A stretch of DNA of 64,000 nucleotides from Euclidia mi (Eukaryota; Arthropoda; Insecta; Lepidoptera; Erebidae), in contig OX123186.2 in assembly GCA_944739405.2 (NCBI GenBank), positions 33,589,551-33,653,550 of the forward strand. Direction: 5' to 3'. Position numbers and translations under genes: made by a program. Below are positions 21,611 through 29,900 of this stretch, one piece after another. Under the pieces are notes generated by a model. The model did not search any database. It was not told the origin of the DNA and saw only the letters and a list, made by a program, of their open reading frames with translations. The first letter of the stretch is position 1, and every line of letters starts with the position of its first letter.

Positions 21611-22094
21611 ATAATTATATAACTTAGCAAATCCAGTTCCAAGAAAAACAAGTCTTAGAAAATCGAACAATTAGCTCTTAAAGGTCAGACATAATTAATT
21701 CAGTCAGAATATAGCAACTGACTTATCTTGGTGTACTTCAATTAACTTTATGCGTACCTCCTCAACTACTTAGGTTGTATTGTATACCAATGGAACACTA
21801 CAACATTTCTCCAGCAGAAAATTGTCAGAAAGAGCAATGTTCACGGTACGCTCAGATCCGTCTCAAACAAACTACACTTTGTGTTAGTTTGTAGCAATAA
21901 AATTCACGATCTAGCGATCAGGTGTGTCGAGAGTCAAACTATCGTTTCAATCCATTTGCTTAACGATATTTCAAAACTATCGAAGCTTGTGATTCGTTGT
22001 AAAATAGCTGTTATACAACTTAAAAAGACGGCAGCTTTTTTATTTCTATTATTTTAGCACCTAATATTTTATTAATATTTTAATTTATTTTGTA
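21611..22094. other. No gene recognised
   Basis: AT-rich spacer without motif-bearing frames. Confidence 0.4.
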
Positions 22095-22330
22095 GTAATT
22101 TTTTTTTTCATAGTAATAGGCGGCAAACGAGCAGACGGATCGCCTGATGGTAAGCAATTACCGCCGCCCATGGACACACAAACAACACCACAGGAGTCAC
22201 AAGTGCGTTGCCGCCCCTTGGGGATGGCAAAAGGGATAGGATGGGGAGAGGGATTAGGGAGAAGGAATAGGAGATAGGGCCTCCGGCACTTTCACTCACC
22301 GAACGAAAGGCAACAGTTTAAGGACTGTTA
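22095..22330 (+). repeat. Lepidopteran GC-rich interspersed repeat ('cggcaaacgagcagacgg')
   Basis: GGCGGCAAACGAGCAGACGG followed by 'atcgcctgatggtaagcaattaccg', 'gcccatggacac' and 'aagtgcgttgccg' is a recurrent moth/butterfly repeat, much GC-richer than its flanks. A T-rich run precedes it. Class uncertain (retroelement 3' part or SINE). The frame on its minus strand is incidental. Confidence 0.6.
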
Positions 22331-22537
22331 CTTTACGTCGATTTTCTGTGAGAGGGTAGTACTTCCCCGGTCGAGCCGGCCCATTCATGCTGAAATCAGC
22401 AAGGCTCTACTACCTGCAAAATTAAAGTACTATGTGTAATTTTTACCCGACTACGTAATGTAAAGGAGGAATGTATATGTTACAGCCAAATTAATAAATC
22501 CCGGTATTATATACATATATTATCTAGGCATTATATA

Positions 22538-23306
22538 CAAGGTGATTTGTAATTGCTCGTATTCCCTTCGGGATTCTAGGGACATAGTGGAGTATTTTTA
22601 CCCCCTGCATATAGGGGTCCAAAATACACCATTTTGGAATAAAATGGGTTTTAAGATTTTTTGAGCAAATTCAAAATTTTTGTTATAAACATCATCATCA
22701 CCATTACTGGTAGCAAATTGGGTCTTATTTAATAGAAAATTAAATGGTCCATCTTTTAAAATAAAATAACGATACAAACGCACCGTGGAATTTGAAAATA
22801 GAGCCAAAAAACAAACAAAAATGTTCGAATAAAATAAAATGACGCCACCAAAAAGTGATTATTCGACAAAAATAATATGTGGCATGTTATGTAAAGTGTT
22901 GGAATAACTTTCTGGTATTACCTGCTATCCAAAAAGGTATATATATATATATCCAAATAGTTTTAGCCAATTGGTGTGAATTTGGAGTAATAGCCGCTTT
23001 TGTTAAAAACAGTGCTTCTGGATGACTCACTCGGCAGAACATTCTTTTCTGTATTTGTGCTTAAGCTATGCAGTCAGCAGTGATTTACTAGTACGGAGCC
23101 CAACCTAGCAAAAGGTCTTGGGTTCGAATCCATAGCGTAAATCGCTGTCTTTTGTTAGTTAAATGCATATCAAGGTTTTAATTCGCACTAGTTTCGTGAC
23201 CCGAAGAGCATGTTCAGCCAGTTGGTACCGGACGTCATATTTATCTTGGAAACTCTTTAACGAGTCAAAACCCTCAAATAAATAAATAATTGAAAGCAAA
23301 AGCCAC
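22538..23306 (+). repeat. Left inverted arm of the foldback element, with SINE-like inner part
   Basis: The inner third (about 23050-23270) itself looks like a tRNA-derived SINE: a B-box GGGTTCGAATCC near 23130 and 'cgtgacccgaagagcatgttcagccagttggtaccggacgtcat', parallel to 'ccgtgcctcggagagcacgttaagccgtcggtcccggttgtcat' of SINE type C. The same segment is present inverted in the right arm. Confidence 0.7.
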
Positions 23307-23335
23307 AACTGTTTCTTTCAATTATTTATTTATTT
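23276..23335. repeat. 21-bp perfect hairpin at the inner end of the left arm
   Basis: The 21 bases at 23276-23296 (ending AATAATTGAAAG) pair exactly with 23315-23335 (starting CTTTCAATTATT), separated by 18 bases. A third, direct copy of the right half occurs at 23813-23828, at the start of the right arm. The inner arm end therefore exists in both orientations on the left side. Confidence 0.7.
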
Positions 23336-23483
23336 AAGTGTCACAACATTCAAGTAAACCATAAAATAACCGGATTTCAGATGGGATCTCACTGTGACAA
23401 AAAATAAATTACATGAAATCTTGTTGCAGCGTTGATACTCTAAAATTTGTTATTTTTTGTGAAAATGAGACTATTGCGACGGC

Positions 23484-23756
23484 TTATTCATAATATGAGG
23501 TTTCGGCTCTGTTGGAAGAAGTTCCGCTGGATGTGTGATAATGTATGATCTTTTGCCCAGCACAAAACTGCCCGTGCTGGGCATAAACCAAATCGCCAAC
23601 GTATGGCAAAAAACGGAGCAAAAAACCTAATCGCCAGGCGGTGGGTGGGCCAACAATATTCACCATACTAGTTCGGTAGGAGTAGAGTTCCTCGGGCTGC
23701 ATCATGCGCCTTATCACGAATCTTAAGTTTTGCGACAGATTGACCTCATCTGACAT
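23484..23756 (-). CDS. Unidentified 90-codon frame in the loop of the foldback element
   Basis: An ATG-started frame of 90 residues lying almost exactly in the loop between the inverted arms. It is GC-richer than its surroundings and has a balanced composition (for example NLRFVIRRMMQPEELYSYRT and RLGFLLRFLPYVGDLVYAQH). I do not recognise a family; there is no zinc-finger, DDE or signal-peptide signature. It could be a captured host exon, a remnant of a transposase, or chance. An internal GCCCAGCAC/GTGCTGGGC stem lies within it. No homologous frame occurs elsewhere in the window. Confidence 0.3.
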   Translation of the reverse strand: MSDEVNLSQNLRFVIRRMMQPEELYSYRTSMVNIVGPPTAWRLGFLLRFLPYVGDLVYAQHGQFCAGQKIIHYHTSSGTSSNRAETSYYE

Positions 23757-23830
23757 CCGTTATACGAATGCAGTGGGATATTTTATGGTTTAATTAAGTC
23801 TCACAGCTTTTTCTTTCAATTATTTATCTA

Positions 23831-24083
23831 TGCCTCCGTGGTCCAGTGGATAGCGTATGCGCCTGCTGATCGGAGGTCCCGGGTTCAATTCCCGGGTCGG
23901 GCAAAAGTGTTACTGAGTTTTTCCAAATTCTCAGTAGCAGCACGGAGTCTAGTGATGTGCCCAGTAACGGCAATAGGCTCGCCCCCACGTGGGACCAAAA
24001 AAAAAATCATGGCGAAATGTGGGTGTAATATTACACCTCTGCCTACCCCTTCGGGGATACAGGCGTGAAACAATAAAAAAAAC
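23831..24083 (+). mobile_element. tRNA-derived SINE (subfamily 2) inside the right foldback arm
   Basis: TGCCTCCGTGGTCCAGTGGA (A box), GGGTTCAATTCCCGGG (B box with T stem), then 'aaaagtgttactgagttttt', 'ctcagtagcagcacggagtct', 'aataggctcgccccc', 'cctctgcctaccccttcgggg' and an A-rich end. It splits the arm sequence 'ctttcaattattta|ttatttgaggg', so it inserted after the arm formed. Confidence 0.8.
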
Positions 24084-24401
24084 TTATTTATTTGAGGGTT
24101 TTGAATCCCCTAAAAGAGTTTCCAAGATAACCATGACGTCCGGTACCAACTTTCTGAACATGCTCTTCGAGTCACGGGACAAATGAGAATTAAAACCTTA
24201 ATATGCATTTAACTAAAAAAAGACAGTGATTTGCTAAGGATTCGAACCCAAAACCCCATGCATTTTGCTAGGTTGGTCTCCGTACTATTAATCACTATTA
24301 ATCACTGCTGATTACAGAGCTTAAGAACAAATACAAGAAAAAATGGTCTGCCAAGTGAGTCATCCAGAAGCACTTTTTTGAACAAAAGTGACTATTACTC
24401 C

Positions 24402-25319
24402 TAGTAACTTACATTCTGCGAATTTGATGTCAGTACTTGAAACAAAAGTCCCATTAGGTAGGTGCCTAAGAAACCTACAGACATAAACGAAGGCGCGGAG
24501 TAACTTAGACCACGATGACATGCGTAGTGCGAGTGCATAGATCGGAGATTCAGCAACCTCAACAATCACGGGATGAGAAACAGACTTCCGTTCGGGTACA
24601 TCCTCGTCCTCTGCACTGTGGTCAAAGGGTTGCATGGGCCACTCTGACGGATCATGGGAAATCCAAGAAGGTCCATGATGCCACAATGGATGACGCAGAA
24701 GATTAAGTGGAGTAACACCACGAGACAGGCAATCAGCGGGGTTCTCAATACCCGCGACGTGATTGAAACAAGTAGCGGGAACAAGTTCAATCAATTTACT
24801 AACGCGGTTGGCGACAAAAGTCTGCCAGCGGTGAGGAGAAGAATAAATCCAAGCGAGCACTACTTTGGAGTCAGAAATTGCGTATATTCTATTAATAGGG
24901 TAGTGGGGCAAGACTGTGTCTTGAACCTTGCGGAGCAACTGAGACAGCAGAAGGGCCGCGCACAACTCCAGTCTCGCAACCGAAATGGTTTTAATAGGCG
25001 AGACCATATTGAGGAACATTTGGCGGCAATCAGCTGACAGAGCGATTTGGAAAAGACGAAACTTTATTATGATGTTAAATAAATCACCCTGTAGATTAGG
25101 GCCGGCATGCAAAATGTCATTCATCGACTGACCCGATGTAGTCTTACAACTAGCATCTAAAACCACACGAAGTTTAGTAGAGGTTTTATCTTCGCGAACT
25201 ACGCCGTGATGCGGGATATAATATGAGGGAAGAGAGTTACCCTCGTTGTTTACAACTACACTCAAAAAACCTTTATCTATGTATGTAGTCACGAATGACG
25301 TACAAGGTAAGGCGTGTTC
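24402..25319 (-). pseudogene. BEL/Pao Pol fragment: RT start fused to RNase H region
   Basis: One open frame of about 300 codons in the BEL/Pao order: SYYIPHHGVVRED, TKLRVVLDASC, MNDILHAGPNLQGDL, LSADCRQMF, after which the palm with its catalytic aspartates is missing. The next residues are SVARLELCAALLLSQLL, an 'AISDSKVVLAWI' RNase H-like block, ENPADCLSRG and PLWHHGPSWI. The join between the RT fingers and the RNase H region is in frame, so the deletion left an open but enzymatically dead protein. There is no ATG at the start; the codon at 25292 is GTG. Confidence 0.8.
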
Positions 25320-25467
25320 CTACACCCCGTCTATTCGTCTCCTATCCTTTCCATGAACCCATTATCATTCACTTCCTCATTTCCTAGTCGATAAGAACCC
25401 AAATCCTACAGTCCACAATATTAATAGTTTTCCCAAATCGACTAGTAACATTCGGTTCGCCGAAACA
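25295..25467 (-). repeat. Probable 5' LTR part of the BEL/Pao fragment
   Basis: Lies between the duplicated ACTCC and the RT frame, starts TGTTTCGGCG on the minus strand, and is non-coding. There is no second copy in the window for comparison, so the LTR assignment is inference. Confidence 0.4.
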
Positions 25468-25909
25468 ACTCCAAATTCACACCAATTGGCTAAGACTATT
25501 ATTCTTTTTTGGATATCAGGTAAAATCAGGAACTTATTCCAACACTTTACATAACATGCCACATATTATTTTTTTCTGATAATTACATTTTTGTGGAGTC
25601 ATTTTATTGTATTCGAACATTTTTTGTGTTTTTTGGCTCTATTTTCAAATTCCTCGTTGAGTTAGTATCTTTATTTTATTTTAAAAGATGAGCAATTTAA
25701 TTTTCCATTAAATAAGACCCAACTTGCTACCAGTAATGGTCAAAATATTTTTTTAGAAGATGTTTATGACAAAAATTTTGAATTTGCTCAAAAAATCTTA
25801 AAACCCGTTTTATTCCAAAATGGGGCATTTTGGACCCCCATATAAAATACTCCACTATGTCCCTAGAATCACCTCCCGAAGAGAATACGAGCAATTACAA
25901 ATCCCCCTG

Positions 25910-26407
25910 TATAATATCTACTTAATTTAGACAAAGTAATAATTGATTCGGAATTAATCACATTAACTAGCTATTTTATATAACATCTCAGTACTCTAGG
26001 ATGAAGTAATATAATAAATGAAATGATGATTGTAAAGTTTTATTTTAATCAGTTCCGTACTGAACATCGATATGTTAACTGGCGGATTAACTAGGAAAAC
26101 CATTTATATAGGTTATGTTAGGTTTTCTTGTGACCCTGCACCTAAAAATAGAAGCCCTGCGAAGCAGGGCTCCGTCAACTTAGCTTATTAAACATCCCCT
26201 GACTCCACACTTCATTATAGCGTGGCTTGGTGATCAAGCTACGCTGTGTCAGATTGGCAAGGCAAGTAATTCGTATCCTATTTATTACTTTAACTTTTTT
26301 GGCCTGGCTTTATGAGTAACGTCCAGATGAAGTGATTAATTTATCAAATTGTCTAAGCAATTTAGTAATCATATATATTGACTAGTCATTATGGTATAAT
26401 TTTATAT
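25910..26407. other. No gene; GC-rich hairpin at 26153-26171
   Basis: AT-rich DNA except for AGCCCTGCGAAGCAGGGCT, an 8-bp perfect stem. It may be the end hairpin of a degraded Helitron, but no CTRR end lies at the right distance. No frames of interest. Confidence 0.35.
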
Positions 26408-26424
26408 TAATGACTATGACTATT

Positions 26425-26834
26425 TGCCGTGTGGTTGAAGGCATAGAATACAAGTGTCACCACCCCCTATCTTCCCGTGGGTGTCGTAAGAGGCGACTAA
26501 GGGATAACACGATGCAAATACCATCTTTGCGTAGAGACGGAAAACTCGACATCAAACCCTATACGACTGCCTCGTTGGTCTCGCGGCATAAATGTGCGCG
26601 TGGCATCGATGTTCGATCGTCCCGGGTTCGATTCCTGGGTCGGACAGTGTTATTGGGTTTTTCTGTCACGAAATTCTCAGTAGCAGCACGGAGTCTGGAA
26701 ATGTGCCCGGTACGGCAATAGGCTCGCCCCTTATTACGTGGGACTAAAATATATCTGGCGAAAAGTGGGTGTAGAAATACACCTCTGCCTACCCCTTCGG
26801 GGATAAAAGGCGTGACGATATGTATGTATGTATG
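26425..26834 (+). mobile_element. Composite SINE, full length, with 17-bp target duplication
   Basis: Flanked by TAATGACTATGACTATT (26408-26424) and TAATGACTATGGCTGTT (26835-26851), 15 of 17 identical. The 5' module runs from GCCGTGTGGTTGAAGGCATA through 'gtgtcaccacccc', 'gggtgtcgtaagaggcgac' and 'gacatcaaaccctatac'; the tRNA-derived SINE follows (ACTGCCTCGTTGGTCTCGCG, GGGTTCGATTCCTGGG, body, TATGTATG tail). The 5' module matches the front half of SINE A at 28390, so the element is a fusion. Confidence 0.8.
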
Positions 26835-26857
26835 TAATGACTATGGCTGTTACATAT

Positions 26858-27239
26858 ACACCGTGTTTTTTAAGTCAGTGTTTTCCCGAAAAGTATGTAC
26901 TCAGCCCATGATATAGAAGTTACCTATAATATTTATTTTATAAAATTTGTTAGATATATAATATTTTTCCCGATTTTTTTTTACCCCAAAATTATTTTTT
27001 CCTAGCATAACAATGTGACGGTCAATGCGTAGTGTCAATGCACTTTATTTATAACCTAAGAAGTAACTTACCATACGTTCACGACACATTTTAGTCTTAA
27101 GAAATGCTGATTTTAAAGAAAAAAATTAATAGAAACATTTTTTTTGTATATTTTGTAAAATAAAATATTATACGTAGCTTCTATATCATGGGCTGAGTAC
27201 ATACTTTTCGGGAAAACACTGACTTAAAAAACACGGTGT
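26858..27239. mobile_element. 382-bp MITE with ~90-bp inverted repeats
   Basis: ACACCGTGTTTTTTAAGTCA, then 'gtgttttcccgaaaagtatgtactcagcccatgatatagaag' at the left end, returns in exact reverse complement at 27150-27239; similarity continues for about 90 bases. The centre is AT-rich and non-coding. A target duplication could not be fixed with confidence. The near-identity of the arms suggests a young insertion. Confidence 0.8.
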
Positions 27240-27670
27240 TTAATAATTACTTTTAAAATATTTTTATTAAAATATCTCATCACATAATAACTATTTGTCA
27301 GGCAAATCCATTTAGTTTGACCATTATTATTCACTTAGCAAATTATTTGCGTTCTATAGTCGTTCTAAGCAATGTCTGTATATCACCGCCTCTTATTTAT
27401 AACATTAACGAAGCACTATATTATCAGTTGTACCCAGATATTACTTATCCCCAGAAAACGAGGCTTAATTAAATCAATAAGCCCAAGATTGATGTATTTT
27501 TGTACGTAAATTAATGGAATATTATTCACGCACAAAATGTGGCAGCGCCAAAATCAAAAAGACGGTTGATCTGTACTTATACTTATTCATGAATGCCTGC
27601 GAATTTTTCTGTAATTCAAGTCCCGGTTTGGTCGCGAGGTAATTTATTTTGACAGAATAGTCGCACCATT
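27240..27670. other. No gene recognised
   Basis: AT-rich spacer without motif-bearing frames. Confidence 0.4.
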
Positions 27671-27746
27671 GACTGCCTCGTTGGTCTCGCGGCATAAATG
27701 TGCGCGTGGGATTATTAGGTTTCGGGTTCGATTCCCGGATCAGGCA
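27671..27746 (+). repeat. tRNA-like SINE head without the usual body
   Basis: GACTGCCTCGTTGGTCTCGC (A box) and TCGGGTTCGATTCCCGGA (B box) with a matching AGGCA end: the tRNA-related part of the composite SINE. Instead of the usual 'gttattgggtttttctg' body it continues with an AT-rich 'tttttatttatttattcattagg' sequence, so the head is either fused to another body or truncated. Confidence 0.65.
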
Positions 27747-28301
27747 AAGTGTTTTTATTTATTTATTCATTAGGCACAACAAAAGATATCAAATCATAAC
27801 TTAGAAATAGGTACAATATAAGTGAAAGTATACATGTCAATTTGTTATCTGATTAAAGTGGTGCACAACATTTGCAGAATAATTTAATTAAAGACAAGCA
27901 AAGAAAGGTGTAGAATTATTGAAATATGCTAGGTCGACAGAACATTTACATAAAAATTAATTAAAAAAAATGATTGTGAATAATAAATTAAATCATTAAA
28001 TAATAAGTAATAAAAATAATTATAATTAAAAAGAAAAATCTTACATATATTTAAGGTTAGAATAAAATGAGGTCAATATAATAAATATAACATAATCGAT
28101 ATAACATAATCAGTATGGCAATCATTAAAATTAAAATCAGTCAACAAATAAAATAAAATACATTACCACAAATTAAATTTATCACATATTAAAACATTAT
28201 TACAAATTAAAAACAAATTAAATTAAATTTAACGAAAATCATGGGATAGCCAGGATCTGCTTATATTTACTCAAATATTCATTGTATGTCTGAAAAAAAT
28301 A
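27747..28301. other. Very AT-rich stretch, possibly the body of a retroelement
   Basis: About 550 bases of AT-rich sequence, many TAAAAT/TTAAAT words, no frame. It directly follows a tRNA-like head, so it could be the 3' body of an unusual SINE or an LINE untranslated region; nothing in the window matches it. Confidence 0.3.
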
Positions 28302-28671
28302 TTTTTAAATAAAAAAAAACCAACTTCAAAAAACACTAAGGAACTGAAAAAACAAAAAATAATTGGTTTTGGAGCAAACATTTTTGGTTTTTCTTTCCGT
28401 GTGGTGACGGATTAAGAATACGGCATGTCACCACCCCATATCATCCCATGGGTGTCGTAAGAGCCGACAGAGGGAGCATAATATATTATGCAGAGAACAG
28501 CTCACTGTAAGAGAAGGAAAACTTGATACAAACCCTATACCAACCCGTTTGGCCAGCGTGGTATAGTAGGCCAATTCCTCCTTTCAAAGGAGAGGCCTAG
28601 TCCAGCAGTGGACTGTTAAAGGCTGATGATGATGAGTGTTTTTTGAAGTTGGTTTTTTTTTTATTTAAAAA
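28302..28671. repeat. 36-bp inverted repeat flanking SINE A
   Basis: The arm at 28302-28337 (AAACCAACTTCAAAAAACAC core) returns in reverse complement at 28635-28671 with one extra T in the homopolymer. The two arms bracket the SINE at about 28390-28634 plus 50 bases of unique sequence. They could be the termini of a small inverted-repeat element or two opposed copies of the 'accgacttcaaaaaagg' repeat. Confidence 0.65.
28390..28634 (+). mobile_element. SINE-like element A, complete
   Basis: CCGTGTGGTGACGGATTAAG, 'catgtcaccaccc', 'atgggtgtcgtaagagccgac', 'aaaccctataccaacccgtttggccagcgtggtatag', a GAGAGGCCTAGTCCAGCAGT segment and the GGCTGATGATGATGA end. Its first ~150 bases correspond to the extra 5' module of the composite SINE, and the two diverge just after 'aaaccctatac'. 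Relics lie at 11867, 46025, 55325 and 60335. Confidence 0.75.
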
Positions 28672-28841
28672 TTATTTTTATTTTTTGCTTTTTAGTGGTA
28701 TACTAATAAAAAATAGTAATAGGTGGTACACAGGATAGTGTAGGTAGTACATGATGGGGAGGCCTTAGGTGGCTCAATTCTGAAATGAAGACCTGTACCT
28801 TTCTAGCAATTTCAAGTATTTTTTGTTTTCAACTAAATAGC

Positions 28842-29640
28842 CTAAACACGTTCGTTTCAGTTCCATCATCAGATCTTGGAAATCATCCAATACCAAAGAC
28901 AAAACAAACGAGCCTAAACACGATGATATTGCGTTATTGTATTACAAAGATCCCATGGCCACCTTCTTGCTCCATCATCAGAGTTTGGTAAACATTCAGC
29001 ACTAAAGTCCATGTAAAGACGAATCCAAAGAGCCAAACTCAACGGGATTGCGTCTTTGTAATACAACGATGCCATGGCCAACTTCCTGCTCCATAGTAAG
29101 ACCCTGGAAAACATCCAGTACCAAAGTCCATGTAAAGACCAACCAAACGACTCTAAACTCGATGATACTGGGTTACCTTCCAGCTCTACTCATTAGACCA
29201 TGGAAATCATCCAGCATCAAAGTCTATGAAAAGACGACTCAAACGAGCCCAAACTCGATGGGATTGCGTAATTGTATTACAAATATCCCATGGCTACCTT
29301 CCTGCTCCATCATCAGAGTTTAGTGAACATTCAGCACTAAAGTCCATGTAAAGACGAATCAAACGAGCACAAGCTCAATGGGATTGCGTCTTTGTATTAC
29401 AAACATCCCATGGCCACCTTCCTGCTCCATCATCAGACCCTGGAAAACATCCAGTACCAAAGTCCATGTAAAGACGAATCAAACGACCTTAACCTCGATG
29501 AGATTGGATTATTGTATCACAAAGATCTCATGCTTACCTTCCAACTCTATCATCAGACCATGGAAATCATCTAGCATCAAAGTCCATGTAAAAGACGACT
29601 CAAACGAGCCCAAACTCGACGGCATTGGGTTGTTACGGTC
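28842..29640 (+). repeat. Tandem array of ~120-bp units in trimeric higher-order pattern
   Basis: The 'cc(a/t)tgg..(a)ccttcctgctccatcatcaga' landmark recurs near 28962, 29081, 29176, 29297, 29417 and 29537, a period of about 120 bases (95 for one unit with a deletion of about 25). Three unit types alternate in fixed order: 'agagtttggtaaacattcagcac', 'agaccctggaaaacatccagtac' and 'agaccatggaaatcatccagcatc'. The order is seen twice, with a partial unit before it. Repeat phase, not coding, explains the open frames on the plus strand here. Confidence 0.8.
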
Positions 29641-29900
29641 AAAACGCTTCAAGTGTTTTTATAAAATTTGAAGAGTTCCCTTGATTTCTCAGGATTCCAT
29701 GATCAGATCCTGACTTGATGATCATGGAACCAATTAGGAGGTATAATCTTTCAATCAAAACAAGAATTTTCGAAATCAGTCCAGGCGTCTTAGAGAAATC
29801 GGGGAACATACATAAAAAAAAGATTCCGACGAATTGTAAACCTCCTCCTTTTTTGAAGTCGGTTAATAAAATAAGTCTAGGTCTTTGGGGTGGTTGTTGA
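29641..29900 (-). repeat. Common lepidopteran repeat ('gacttcaaaaaaggagg')
   Basis: In reverse complement: TTAACCGACTTCAAAAAAGG, 'aattcgtcggaatctttttttatgtatgttccccgat', 'agacgcctgga' and so on to 'aaacacttgaagcgttttgaccg'. It continues without a break into the tandem array, so array and repeat appear to be one element. Confidence 0.6.

Larger units (their letters stand above)
24402..25467 (-). mobile_element. Internally deleted BEL/Pao LTR retrotransposon fragment
   Basis: Bordered by ACTCC at 24397-24401 and 25468-25472, a 5-bp duplication as expected for BEL/Pao integration. On the minus strand it starts TGTTTCGGCGAACC, typical for the start of a BEL-type LTR, runs about 170 bases, and then goes straight into reverse-transcriptase coding sequence with no gag or protease. 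The other end lies inside coding sequence and lacks the expected LTR end, so the duplication may have been preserved through a later internal deletion. Confidence 0.65.
22538..25909. mobile_element. Foldback-type DNA element with long inverted arms and nested insertions
   Basis: The left arm (22538-23306) reappears inverted on the right: GATTTGTAATTGCTCGTATT, 'ctagggacatagtggagtattt', 'ttttgagcaaattcaaaatttttgt', 'ggtagcaaattgggtcttatttaat' and 'ggatgactcac' are all found in reverse order between 25909 and 23797. The ends read CA...TG and both abut TATA. The right arm is split by a SINE (23831-24083) and by a BEL/Pao fragment (24402-25467); removing both leaves arms of nearly equal length (~770 bases). 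The loop is about 490 bases. No transposase is recognisable, so it is non-autonomous. Confidence 0.75.
23797..25909 (-). repeat. Right inverted arm of the foldback element, interrupted twice
   Basis: Reverse complement of the left arm in three pieces: 23797-23830, 24084-24401 and 25468-25909. The breaks coincide with a SINE and a BEL/Pao insertion; the latter is bordered by duplicated ACTCC. Confidence 0.7.

Noticed and set aside
24515..25037. Plus-strand frames over 24.5-25.0 kb
   Set aside because: They are the reverse strand of the BEL/Pao Pol fragment.
28785..29671. Plus-strand open frames suggesting a repetitive protein
   Set aside because: They follow the period of a ~120-bp tandem repeat (a multiple of three) and contain no domain; the repeat phase explains them.
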